Source of the DNA: Segatella copri
GTDB taxonomy: Bacteria; Bacteroidota; Bacteroidia; Bacteroidales; Bacteroidaceae
DNA: 64,000 nucleotides
Assembly: GCF_026015295.1 (NCBI RefSeq)
Contig: NZ_JAPDUW010000001.1
Location: forward strand, 2,775,501-2,839,500
Direction of reading: 5' to 3'
Shown here: positions 46,450 to 54,553 of the stretch, in pieces
Layout: every line of letters starts with the position of its first letter
How positions within the stretch are numbered: position 1 is the stretch's first letter
Translations under genes and position numbers: made by a program
The notes under the pieces: generated by a model
What the model saw: only the letters and a program-made list of their open reading frames with translations
Told to the model about the DNA's origin: nothing
Databases searched by the model: none

Positions 46450-47703
46450 CTAATTAAAAACCAATACATCATTATCCTTATAGGCTTCGTAGCCGCTAAC
46501 GATAACCTGCTCGCCCGGCTCCAAGCCCTCAATCACCTCATAATACTGAGGATTCTGGCGACCGATGGTAATCTTGCGGCGATAAGCCTTCTTGCCACTC
46601 TTGTCTAATACAAAGATCCATTGACCACCCGTTACACTATAAAACGTGCCTTTAGGGATAATTATTGCCTGCTTCGACTGACCGAGCTGCAAATCTACAT
46701 AATAGGTCTGACCGGTTCGGATGTTGCCAGGACGAACGCCCTTGAAGATGAAGTCGATGCGGAACCTGCCGTCTCTTACCTCGGGATAAACCTTGCGGAC
46801 CTGCAGGAGATAATGCTTGCCGTTCTGGTCGAAGGTAGCAGTAAGTTCCGGTTTTACCCGGTCGATGTAATGCTCATCTACCTGCGCCTGCACCTTGAAA
46901 TCGCTGAGGTCGTTGATGACTCCAATCTTCTGTCCAGCCTGGATGCTCTGTCCCAGTTCCACATCGAGCAAGCCGATTTCGCCCGAAATGGTGCTGCGGA
47001 TGTTCAGCTTCTCCTTGCGCTGGCGAACCAGCTGCACATTCTTCTGCATGGCTTCCAGATTATCACCCATCTGATCCATCTGCGAACGGCGTAACTGGGC
47101 ATCCTTCTTCAATCGCTTGCTAATGAGCGCATGCTTCTTGACAGCAAGGTCGTAATCTTCCTTAGCCTTCAGATACTCCTCGCGCGAATTGAGTTCTTCC
47201 TTGTGCAACGCCTCCTGATGCTGATAGGAGCGGCGCTTGGTAATGACATCCTGCGAAAGCGACAGTTCCTCGTTGCTATTGTTCAGACGGTCCTGCTCCA
47301 TCGAAATCTGGGTATTGCGAAGCATGTCCTGCTTTTCGGCAAGTTCGCTTTCGGCATTCAGAATCTCCAGGTCGAGATTCGAATTGCTCAGTTTCACGAT
47401 TACATCGCCCTTGTTCACGTGGGCACCTTCATCCACCACTTTCTCCAGAACGATACCACCTTCCTCAGAACTGATCTGCACCACGGAGATAGGAACCACC
47501 TGTCCATCCACCGAAACATAATCGTTGAACTGTGCCTTCTCCACGGTTCCGATGCTCAATCCCTTTCTGTCCACCTTCAGGGTGGAAGAGAAATTGCTCA
47601 ATCCCAACCAAATGAGGACTGCGATCAAAACCGCTCCTCCGCCAATCCATGCCCAGTACTTGCGAGGCACGAGATATTTTTTCTTTTCTATCTTTATATC
47701 CAT
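46450..47703 (-). CDS. HlyD/MacA-type periplasmic adaptor
   Basis: 417 residues. Membrane anchor WAWIGGGAVLIAVLIWLGL (about 17-38), lipoyl half-motifs around VDEGAHVNKGDVIVKL and GEIGLLDVELGQSIQAG, a long coiled-coil hairpin between them (about 110-230), then beta-barrel and membrane-proximal domains. It bridges the FtsX permease to the TolC channel. It starts 3 bp after the tolC-like gene. Confidence 0.92.
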   Translation of the reverse strand: MDIKIEKKKYLVPRKYWAWIGGGAVLIAVLIWLGLSNFSSTLKVDRKGLSIGTVEKAQFNDYVSVDGQVVPISVVQISSEEGGIVLEKVVDEGAHVNKGDVIVKLSNSNLDLEILNAESELAEKQDMLRNTQISMEQDRLNNSNEELSLSQDVITKRRSYQHQEALHKEELNSREEYLKAKEDYDLAVKKHALISKRLKKDAQLRRSQMDQMGDNLEAMQKNVQLVRQRKEKLNIRSTISGEIGLLDVELGQSIQAGQKIGVINDLSDFKVQAQVDEHYIDRVKPELTATFDQNGKHYLLQVRKVYPEVRDGRFRIDFIFKGVRPGNIRTGQTYYVDLQLGQSKQAIIIPKGTFYSVTGGQWIFVLDKSGKKAYRRKITIGRQNPQYYEVIEGLEPGEQVIVSGYEAYKDNDVLVFN

Positions 47704-47706
47704 AAT

Positions 47707-49113
47707 TTATCTTATTAAATTTTCTCCCTGATAATAAGCAACCAATCTCTGTTTGATAATGAGCAGCATCTGCATCTGGAGTTCCTTGATTCTGCTTTCC
47801 AGAAGCGTCTGGGCTGCGGTATGAAGGTCGAAGGTGGAAAGCATTCCTTCCTCAAACTTGCGGCTCGACATGTGATAGGCGAGCGAATCAGAGGCCACCT
47901 TCTTCTGCATCTGATGCAACTCCTTGGCGTAACCCTCTGCATCCATTACCGCCTGGGCTATCTGGTCGTGAAGTTTGCGACGGGTTTCCTCCAGGTTCAC
48001 CTGTGCCAGTTGCCAGTCGTTACGCGCCTTCTTCACGCAGTGCCAGCGGTCGCTATTATAAATAGGTATGGAAAGGGTCAACGCGAGGTATTCGCCCTGG
48101 TTGTTGTGAAACTGCGAGGCAAACCCATCGTATTGCCCTTTCTGAGAGAGATTCTTATAATAGTTGGTAGAAATGCCGCCACCGAGAGAGAGTGATGGCA
48201 GCAATCTGCCTTTTGCTATTTTATAATCATACCGTGCCCGCTCCACTTCGTATTCTGCCGACTTTAAATCGGGAGAAATATGCAGGAAACCCTGGTAAAC
48301 GGTTTCGTAGTTTACTCCAGATTCAGGAACCTCTTTATTATCAGACGTTAGCTTCAGATTCCGCTCTTCAGCTATCTGGATTTTCAGCTCTTCATCCACA
48401 GGAAAATTCATTGCGGATTTCAAGGCGAGCAGACTCTGTTTTGCCACATTCTCCTGATGCGTAAGATTGTATTCATCTTCCGCCACCTGCGATTCCATCT
48501 GCACCACATCCGGGCGCCCCTTCTCGCCCAGTTCATACAGGCGCTTCATCTTAGCCAGCATCCGCTTGCTTTCGTTCAGTTTCTCGCTTGCTATCCGAAT
48601 GCTTGCCTCAGCATAGGCAGCATCCACATATTTCTGCATCACGTCGATGGCTCTATCGTCCTGAATCTTCTGCATCGCCGTGGCTGAATAATCCCGGCTC
48701 AACTTAGCCTGCTTCAAGGCGTTGATGGTGGCGAAACCATCGAAGACATTCAGTTCGGCATAAAGCTGATAGTAGTTGTTGAATGTCGTTACATTATTAT
48801 AAGTATTGGTTTCCGGGTCGATGTTTCGTCCCCAGGCATACTGTCCCTGTACGCCGCCCGAAACGGTAGGCAGGAATCCTGCCACAGCATGCTGGTAATC
48901 CTGCTTGCGCTGGCGGGCGTTTACCACCTCCCGCTTCACCTCTGTAGCGTGCTCCACGGCGTAAGCCATACAGGAGTCAAGCCCCCATATCTTAGCATGG
49001 GTTTGCTCTACAGCCTCAACAGCCGTATGAGTTGCCGTCGCCACCTGCGCTGCGACCTCCAAGCTTCCCAAAGCCATCAATCCGATGTATAATCCTATTC
49101 TTTTCATTGTCAT
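47707..49113 (-). CDS. TolC-family outer-membrane efflux protein
   Basis: 468 residues (start Met1 or Met3). Signal peptide ending EVAAQ, two outer-membrane-efflux repeats with long helical hairpins (about 50-250, 260-460), including SLSLGGGISTNYY and ALTLSIPIYN. First gene of the tolC-hlyD-ftsX-macB-like operon. A sigma-54 promoter lies about 20-37 bp upstream, with paired operators behind it. Confidence 0.92.
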   Translation of the reverse strand: MTMKRIGLYIGLMALGSLEVAAQVATATHTAVEAVEQTHAKIWGLDSCMAYAVEHATEVKREVVNARQRKQDYQHAVAGFLPTVSGGVQGQYAWGRNIDPETNTYNNVTTFNNYYQLYAELNVFDGFATINALKQAKLSRDYSATAMQKIQDDRAIDVMQKYVDAAYAEASIRIASEKLNESKRMLAKMKRLYELGEKGRPDVVQMESQVAEDEYNLTHQENVAKQSLLALKSAMNFPVDEELKIQIAEERNLKLTSDNKEVPESGVNYETVYQGFLHISPDLKSAEYEVERARYDYKIAKGRLLPSLSLGGGISTNYYKNLSQKGQYDGFASQFHNNQGEYLALTLSIPIYNSDRWHCVKKARNDWQLAQVNLEETRRKLHDQIAQAVMDAEGYAKELHQMQKKVASDSLAYHMSSRKFEEGMLSTFDLHTAAQTLLESRIKELQMQMLLIIKQRLVAYYQGENLIR

Positions 49114-49133
49114 TCATTATTTTCCTATATAAT

Positions 49134-49150
49134 GGCAATCGCCATGCCAA
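49134..49150 (-). promoter_or_regulatory. Sigma-54 promoter of the efflux operon
   Basis: Minus strand reads TTGGCATGGCGATTGCC: -24 TTGGCA and -12 TTGC separated correctly (TGGCAT-N5-TTGC), near-perfect to TTGGCACG-N4-TTGC. The expected start is about 10 nt before the tolC-like gene. Confidence 0.85.
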
Positions 49151-49205
49151 AACAAGTTTTTCTTGATTATCAAATAGTTAACTAAAATACCACAAAAAGA
49201 GAACT

Positions 49206-49241
49206 GTCCAATAATTAGACACCGCTGCCTAATTATTGGAC
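49206..49241 (-). promoter_or_regulatory. Paired upstream activator sites of the efflux operon
   Basis: GTCCAATAATTAGAC (49206-49220) and GCCTAATTATTGGAC (49227-49241) are imperfect 15-bp palindromes with centres 21 bp apart (two helical turns), together forming a 14-bp perfect inverted repeat. They match the operator before the regulator gene and lie about 80-120 bp upstream of the expected start, where NtrC-type activators bind. Confidence 0.75.
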
Positions 49242-49299
49242 AATCCAAATGTAAAATGGTAAAATAGATGTTTAGGAAATAAAACGAAGCTATCATCAA

Positions 49300-49577
49300 A
49301 ATACTCTTCACTCTTCACCTTTCGGCCGGAAACCCCTGTGTTTATCGGCATTCCGAGGGGTGAAGAGTTGTTTTTATCTCTTCACCCACTCTTCACCACT
49401 CTTCACCTTCAGAAACGGAAACTGAGGCGAAAGACTGATAGGTGGATTGCAAATCAGCCAGAACTGAAGGGTGAAGAGTGGTGAAGAGTAGGTGAAGTGT
49501 GCCCGAATACTCTTCACCCTTTGGAATGCCGATAAACACAGGGGATTCGGGGCTTTTGGTGAAGAGTGAAGAGTATT
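49300..49577. repeat. 278-bp gene-less inverted-repeat element
   Basis: Arms of about 113 bp (49300-49412 and 49464-49577) with perfect blocks of 20 bp (49300-49319 with 49558-49577) and about 22 bp (49333-49354 with 49523-49544), each ending inward in ACTCTTCACC-type tandem iterons. The 51-bp loop has no gene. The architecture matches the VapE cassette arms but with a different iteron. Confidence 0.85.
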
Positions 49578-49620
49578 TGGCAGGATGCCTATACGAAAAC
49601 AAAATAAAGGAGTTTTCGAT

Positions 49621-49774
49621 AACTGTTCCAGTAAAACAGCCGACTAGCCACTCATGCGCTAGTCGGCTGTTTGCGTTTTGCCAGTTGACTGTTTGCGTTT
49701 TGCCAGTTGACTGTTTAAATTTTGCCAGTTGGCTATTTTCGGTTCTCCCATCGGCTGTTCCCGACAAACAGCTA
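49621..49774. repeat. 22-bp array and hairpin next to the inverted repeat
   Basis: Seven units in exact 22-bp phase starting at 49621; the best are 49665-49686, 49687-49708 and 49709-49730 (GACTGTTTGCGTTTTGCCAG type). A 13-bp perfect hairpin (49636-49648 with 49658-49670) is embedded. No gene is seen between 49114 and 49873. Confidence 0.8.
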
Positions 49775-49873
49775 ACCTAATAATCGGGCATAATAAAACG
49801 AATATAGCTGCGCTAACTATCGTAAGTACTTTCATCGGCCCTCGAAGCTACTTGCACTAAAGAACTGTATCTG

Positions 49874-51319
49874 TCATTTAAACAAATCATCCATTGTAAC
49901 GACACTTTGTACCCGACCGGCATATTCATTGAACTTAAGCCCATAAGTAGTAACCAATGTAAGATGCAAGGAACTCCTGCATTTCGTTTCTTCAGCAAAC
50001 GTACTCAGTTTATGGCGCAGATTCTTATCATAAGCAGCATTGATGGAGAAATCATCCTCGCAGAATTTCATTTCACAAACATTGATGACGCGGTCGGCTC
50101 TGTCAATAATCATATCTATCTGCGCACCATCTTTCTCTTTTCTGCTTTTCCAGGGACTCACCTCTGTCTGCACTCCACTAATACCGAGCGCCTGCTTGAT
50201 TTGTGGCAGATGATAATAGCAAAGCGATTCAAAGGTAAAACCTCGCCATGCTGTCAGCTCAGGTGTCAGCAGGTTGTCTTTCCAGAAATGCGGATTGGTC
50301 GTCTTTCTGCCATCAATAAATGACAAATAGAATTTGCTGTAGAAATCTGTCAGACGGAAATATACCTCACGCTTGGGATAATCATACTTAACATACGATG
50401 TTATGAAATCACTCACTTCGAGTGATTTTAATGTAGCAGAAAGCCCCCCGCCATTAGGTATTTTTGTAAGCGAAACAATTTCTTTTCGCGTATATCCCTG
50501 TCTTTTTTGAGCCAGAAGGCGCACGATAGTCATGCAATCCTCCGCATTAGTAAAGAGAGAAGAATAGAGACGGTCGAACTCTAAGCCGAGTTTGGCTGCA
50601 GGCTCGAAGAAAAGCCTGTCCATATTCTGAGCCAGACTTTTGCCTTTCTGAAGCATGGAAATATAATAAGGAATGCCACCTGTAGCCATATAACATTGTA
50701 TCTGGTCGAACTTAGACATCACGATGTTGTTAGCCTGATAGTATTCTTCACATTCGCCTAATGTAAACGGGCGCAACTTGATTTCATCAGTTGTGCGATC
50801 AAACAAACCGCCTTTGTTGTTTAACAGCTTGTCTGAAATCCATGACGTGGCAGAGCCGCAGACGATAAGCATGATATTCTGCTTTCCTGCAGCCCATCCA
50901 TTCCAAAAATGCTCTAATGCTGTAACAAATCCCGAGCGGGGAGTGTCAAGCCATGGCAATTCATCTATGAATATCACCTGACGTTTGTCTGCATCTTGCT
51001 CTTCCAAGAGATTGATGAGTGCATCAAAAGCTTCGAGCCAAGAGGATGGTACCTTCTTACTCTTGCTGCCATAGCGAACAAGACTGGAGTAAAAACTAGC
51101 CAACTGTTGCTCCATTATTTTTTGACCACTTAACTCGTAAGGAGATAAGCCCGTATGGTAAAAGCTCATTTTATCCTGAAACAATTCTCTTACGAGAAAG
51201 GTTTTACCGACCCTTCTTCTACCATATATTACTGCAAAAACAGGTTTATTTTCCTTGTAAAGATCCAGGAGTTCCTTACTCTCTGTACTTCCCTGAAAAA
51301 GGTTGTCACTTAGGAACAA
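49874..51319 (-). CDS. AAA ATPase (DUF234 type), 5' end replaced by IS3
   Basis: 481 residues as read. P-loop YGRRRVGKTFL, Walker B VIFIDELPW and the C-terminal IDMIID..VCEMKF, a D...ExK pattern of PD-(D/E)XK-like nucleases, place it in the archaeal-type AAA ATPase/DUF234 group. The first 12 codons (MFLSDNLFQGST) are IS3 terminus. The native start, promoter and first 11 codons lie across the insertion at 52897-52929. Removing the IS plus one CTC duplication rejoins IIGRKQE to SKELLDLY in frame, a normal family N-terminus. As it stands the gene lacks its own promoter and the conserved GRxxE segment, so it is probably inactive or weakly expressed. Confidence 0.85.
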   Translation of the reverse strand: MFLSDNLFQGSTESKELLDLYKENKPVFAVIYGRRRVGKTFLVRELFQDKMSFYHTGLSPYELSGQKIMEQQLASFYSSLVRYGSKSKKVPSSWLEAFDALINLLEEQDADKRQVIFIDELPWLDTPRSGFVTALEHFWNGWAAGKQNIMLIVCGSATSWISDKLLNNKGGLFDRTTDEIKLRPFTLGECEEYYQANNIVMSKFDQIQCYMATGGIPYYISMLQKGKSLAQNMDRLFFEPAAKLGLEFDRLYSSLFTNAEDCMTIVRLLAQKRQGYTRKEIVSLTKIPNGGGLSATLKSLEVSDFITSYVKYDYPKREVYFRLTDFYSKFYLSFIDGRKTTNPHFWKDNLLTPELTAWRGFTFESLCYYHLPQIKQALGISGVQTEVSPWKSRKEKDGAQIDMIIDRADRVINVCEMKFCEDDFSINAAYDKNLRHKLSTFAEETKCRSSLHLTLVTTYGLKFNEYAGRVQSVVTMDDLFK

Positions 51320-51325
51320 ACAGAA

Positions 51326-51769
51326 GTGACAATGAAACGTAAGACAAGAATTGAACGTGTGTATAATGAGGACACTGGTTGGTTTGAGACCCGTGAGGTA
51401 GAGTTGAATAGCTACTCTTTTACAGATGATGATCGTATCATGATAGTTCGAGAGTATATGGAGAGTGGGCTCCCAGCAGAAGAAATCATCAAGAAATACT
51501 ATATAAGCAGTCGTACAGTGCTATTTTCTTGGATGGATAAGTTCTTAAATGAAAAAGATTTGTTATCTTTGCCGCCAGAAGACCAAAACCGTGACGATAT
51601 GGCAAAGACAACAAATGAACAGTTGAAAGAGAAAGATGCAGAGATTAAGCGTCTCCGCAAGGCTTTGGAGTTAGAGAAGCTTCGCTCTAAGGCATTCTCC
51701 ACCATGATTGACCTCGCAGAAGAAACCTTCAATATTCCTGTGAGAAAAAAATCTGGTACCAAACAGTAA
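51326..51769 (+). CDS. IS3 transposase OrfA
   Basis: 147 residues: helix-turn-helix (about 35-75, GLPAEEIIKKYYISSRTVLFSW) followed by a leucine-zipper-like helix (about 90-125). It ends just after a run of seven A (51745-51751) in the phase A-AAA-AAA, a classical -1 slippery site leading into the orfB frame. It binds the IS ends and forms the N-terminal part of the OrfAB transposase. Confidence 0.9.
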   Translation: MTMKRKTRIERVYNEDTGWFETREVELNSYSFTDDDRIMIVREYMESGLPAEEIIKKYYISSRTVLFSWMDKFLNEKDLLSLPPEDQNRDDMAKTTNEQLKEKDAEIKRLRKALELEKLRSKAFSTMIDLAEETFNIPVRKKSGTKQ

Positions 51770-51771
51770 GC

Positions 51772-52674
51772 TTGCTCCGCACAGAGTGCCAGAGCCAAGG
51801 TTTAGGCACTCTATGTGGGCTGTTTGGTTTCACCCGGCAAGCATATAATAAGCGCAATGTCTCTGACGGCTTTGCTGAAGATGTCATTGAGTCTATCATC
51901 ATTGAAAAGGCACGTGAGTATCGTAAGTCAAATCCTGGCTTAGGAGCTGTAAAGTTGCATGCCATATTGAAACAGATGTTTGAGGATACAGGCTGTTTCC
52001 CTGGTCGTGACGCATTTATTGAGATGCTGCGTAAGCATGGGCTCATGGTGCGTATAAAGCGCCGTAGGCGCTATAAGACAACAGATTCCGACCATAATTA
52101 CCGCAAATATCCAAACTTGATTAAGGGAGTAGTTCCTACCCGTCCGAACCAGATTTGGGCAAGTGACATCACCTATGTTGAAACCAATGAAGGTGTGTGC
52201 TACCTCTCGCTTATAACAGACCTGTATTCCCATAAAATCGTTGGATGGGCTGTTGGTCCAACATTAGAAACTGTATATCCATTAGAAGCGCTTAAAATGG
52301 CATATAAAAGCATTGATGAAGAAACTGCAAAAGGACTCATCCATCACTCTGACAGAGGAAGCCAGTATTGCAGTCAGAATTATGTGTCTATCCTAAAAAG
52401 TCATGGCTCACAAATAAGTATGACTCAAACAGGAGATCCTTTGGAGAATGCCATAGCAGAACGTGCAAACGGCATTTTAAAAACGGAATGGCTTTATAGG
52501 ATGACAATTCCTACTCGTAAAGTATGTAAGAAGGAACTGACCAGGATTATTGCGTTTTATAACGACGAAAGACCGCATATGAGTATCGGTAATCAAACAC
52601 CATCTGTTGCACATACTCAAGCGGGGCCACAGCAGAAAATGTGGAAAAATCCTTGGGAAAATTCTTCTAATTAG
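51772..52674 (+). CDS. IS3 transposase OrfB (DDE integrase)
   Basis: 300 residues from TTG 51772; more probably made as an OrfAB fusion by -1 frameshift at 51745-51751, since the frame is open from there. HTH_21-type segment, then an rve integrase core with DDE residues in ASDITYVE, HHSDRGSQY and DPLENAIAERANG. It appears intact, so the element may be active. Confidence 0.92.
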   Translation: MLRTECQSQGLGTLCGLFGFTRQAYNKRNVSDGFAEDVIESIIIEKAREYRKSNPGLGAVKLHAILKQMFEDTGCFPGRDAFIEMLRKHGLMVRIKRRRRYKTTDSDHNYRKYPNLIKGVVPTRPNQIWASDITYVETNEGVCYLSLITDLYSHKIVGWAVGPTLETVYPLEALKMAYKSIDEETAKGLIHHSDRGSQYCSQNYVSILKSHGSQISMTQTGDPLENAIAERANGILKTEWLYRMTIPTRKVCKKELTRIIAFYNDERPHMSIGNQTPSVAHTQAGPQQKMWKNPWENSSN

Positions 52675-52896
52675 TTGAAAATGTGTATCTTTGCATTTGA
52701 AAGAATATCATCACCGTAACCTTTCTAGGGATAGCTCCTTAAAAAGAGTAACCTAGTTAGGTATAATGGGGATTCGCTGACAACCCATATAGTGATAAAA
52801 TTAAAAATGCGTAACTCATTTAGTGATAAGAAAAATAGATAGTAACATATTTAGTTTAACCATCCTAAAGGTGACAACTTTTTCACGTATAAGACA

Positions 52897-52929
52897 CTCC
52901 TGCTTTCTTCCGATAATTTTCTGTGCCAT
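52897..52929 (-). pseudogene. Detached first 11 codons of the AAA ATPase
   Basis: ATG 52929 encodes MAQKIIGRKQE and ends in the GAG that forms the IS target duplication. Reading on into the IS gives a short frame with no meaning. It belongs to the gene at 49874-51319. Confidence 0.85.
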
Positions 52930-52951
52930 AATCTTTGCGTTTATTTTGCTG

Positions 52952-52982
52952 CAAATATACAAAAAATATCGTTTCGAGCAAA
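52952..52982 (-). promoter_or_regulatory. Native promoter of the split AAA ATPase
   Basis: Minus-strand TTTG (52982-52979) and TATATTTG (52959-52952) separated by exactly 19 bp. Iterons overlap it. Confidence 0.7.
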
Positions 52983-53092
52983 ATAAACGCACGCTATTTT
53001 GCTCGAAATGGGGTAAAAATATCGTTTCGAGCAAAATAAAGAGTGGCTATTCTGCGCAAAATACATCAAAAGACCCGTTTCGAGCAAAATAG
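52971..53092. repeat. 53-bp tandem iterons across the ATPase promoter
   Basis: GTTTCGAGCAAAATA occurs at 52971, 53024 and 53077, exactly 53 bp apart, with an inverted copy TATTTTGCTCGAAA at 52995-53008 and a degenerate one near 53049. The first overlaps the -33 box. Confidence 0.8.
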
Positions 53093-53152
53093 CGATACAT
53101 AAGAAGGGATGGAAAAGGCATCCTAAACGCAAGGACTATAATGGGGGATTTT

Positions 53153-53311
53153 CTAATAATCCTCCATATAACCCTTGGTAAACATATCGTAGGACAGGGC
53201 TTCCAGTTCTGAGAGCGTCATCTGCTCTACCGAATGCTCTATCTTACGTATCAGTTCGTCTCGCTTGAAATCGTCGTCATCGCTCAGGCGCGATGTAAAT
53301 CTGTTACTCAT
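53153..53311 (-). CDS. Small acidic hypothetical protein
   Basis: 52 residues from ATG 53311, starting MSNRFTSRLSDDDDFKRDEL and ending MFTKGYMEDY. No signal peptide or membrane segment. An in-frame upstream Met (53356) would add a translated TTCAAC-type repeat and is less likely. Family not recognised; the codon pattern and acidic helix suggest a real small gene. Confidence 0.5.
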   Translation of the reverse strand: MSNRFTSRLSDDDDFKRDELIRKIEHSVEQMTLSELEALSYDMFTKGYMEDY

Positions 53312-53427
53312 TTTCTTGAATGTTAAGTGTTGAATGTTGAATGTTGAATTGGGCATACGCCACTAAATCTGTGGCATCTGTGAATTGAAAATCGCTGGCC
53401 GAAGGGAAAAGCAAATCTATGAGAAGA

Positions 53428-54465
53428 TTACATCCGCTCATAGGTATTGATAACATTTCCATCATACGCCTCGTGGCTGATTAACCGGACGTTATGAGGA
53501 AGCATAGGCGCTGGCGTTCCAGAAGTTACGGAGTTTTCCACCGATGTGGATAACAACGTTTCTACCCTGATTTCATCCCAAAGTCCAGCATCGAGGAATG
53601 CCTGATGGGTGATGGCGCCTCCCTCTACTATCAGCGACTGCACCTTATTATTATATAAGTGCTGCATGATTTGCTGCAACACTTCCGTCTTGCCCCGTGA
53701 GAAATCCAGACCTTCGAAACAAGGATGATGGCGGTCGATGACCAGGCGCATCGGGTCCTTGCCACTCCAATCTCTAACGTTGAGCAGACTGTGGTCGCGC
53801 TCATCGGTTACGCGGCCTATGAGGATGGCATCGTTCTCAGCACGCAGCTTGTGGGAGAGCATCTTGGTGAAAGGCGAGGAAATAGCCATACCCCTACCCC
53901 CGTTGTCAAGAAAGCCATTCGCGGTCTGCGCCCATTTCAGGATGATGTAAGGACGCTGATGGGTGTTGAAGGTGATGAAGCGCTTGTTGAGTTCGAGACA
54001 TTCCGCCTCCAGAACGCCTACTGTTACTTCGATGCCTGCCTCGCGAATCTTGCGGATACCGCGGCCCTGAACCTTGGCAAAGGGATCTACGCAGCCACAG
54101 ACGCATCGCTTTACTCCTTTTCTTACTATCAAATCGGCGCAAGGCGGCGTCTTGCCGTAATGAGAGCAGGGTTCGAGACTCACATAGATGGTAGCTTGGC
54201 TTAACAGATGCTCATCCTCGGGCTTAACAGATGCAAAGGCGTTGACTTCAGCATGCCCTTCTCCGCATCTTACATGATAGCCTTCGCCGATGATTCTGCC
54301 ATCCCCACTCACGATAACGGCTCCCACCATCGGATTGGGTTTGGCATTCTCTCTTCCGTTTTTCGCCAACTGCAGACAGCGGCGCATAAACATTTCGTCT
54401 ATTTCCTTTTGCGACAACGGTTCGCCCGTCTTCACATTCTGAAAAGAAACATTATTTTGTTCCAT
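53428..54465 (-). CDS. ribD: Riboflavin biosynthesis deaminase/reductase
   Basis: 345 residues. N-terminal cytidine-deaminase-like domain with zinc ligands in HAEVNAF and PCSHYGKTPPCADL (C-x8-C), and a C-terminal reductase domain with LKWAQTANG and LIVEGG. It converts 2,5-diamino-6-ribosylamino-pyrimidinone 5'-phosphate to the ribitylamino uracil phosphate in riboflavin synthesis. Full length for RibD; divergent from the prmC gene. Confidence 0.95.
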   Translation of the reverse strand: MEQNNVSFQNVKTGEPLSQKEIDEMFMRRCLQLAKNGRENAKPNPMVGAVIVSGDGRIIGEGYHVRCGEGHAEVNAFASVKPEDEHLLSQATIYVSLEPCSHYGKTPPCADLIVRKGVKRCVCGCVDPFAKVQGRGIRKIREAGIEVTVGVLEAECLELNKRFITFNTHQRPYIILKWAQTANGFLDNGGRGMAISSPFTKMLSHKLRAENDAILIGRVTDERDHSLLNVRDWSGKDPMRLVIDRHHPCFEGLDFSRGKTEVLQQIMQHLYNNKVQSLIVEGGAITHQAFLDAGLWDEIRVETLLSTSVENSVTSGTPAPMLPHNVRLISHEAYDGNVINTYERM

Positions 54466-54512
54466 ATCTAAAACTTTTCTTCGTTTTTTACTTACTTTTC
54501 GATAAAATGTCG

Positions 54513-54520
54513 TACCTTTG
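54513..54520 (+). promoter_or_regulatory. Promoter -7 box of the prmC-recX-comF operon
   Basis: TACCTTTG. It supports the ATG at 54554 and excludes an earlier in-frame start that overlaps the box. Confidence 0.6.
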
Positions 54521-54553
54521 CTCTCAAATCAAATCATAATATACGATTTAGAG

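Larger units (their letters stand above)
51284..52896 (+). mobile_element. IS3-family insertion sequence with CTC target duplication
   Basis: 1613 bp with imperfect terminal repeats: left TGTACTTCCCTGAAAAAGG.., right (reverse complement) TGTCTTATACGTGAAAAAG.., both continuing TTGTCAC..TTAGGA. A 3-bp direct duplication CTC flanks it (51281-51283 and 52897-52899). It contains orfA and orfB. About 220 bp after orfB has no gene; it holds a TATCTTTG box near 52685 and two CATwTAGTGATAA copies. Confidence 0.88.

Noticed and set aside
49393..49780. Open frames on both strands across the 278-bp inverted repeat and 22-bp array
   Set aside because: The translated strings simply mirror the repeats (FTPS-like and CQLT-like runs) and lack any family sign.
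52816..53034. 72-codon minus-strand frame as an independent gene
   Set aside because: It fuses the first codons of the interrupted ATPase to the IS3 terminus; upstream residues come from the iterons.
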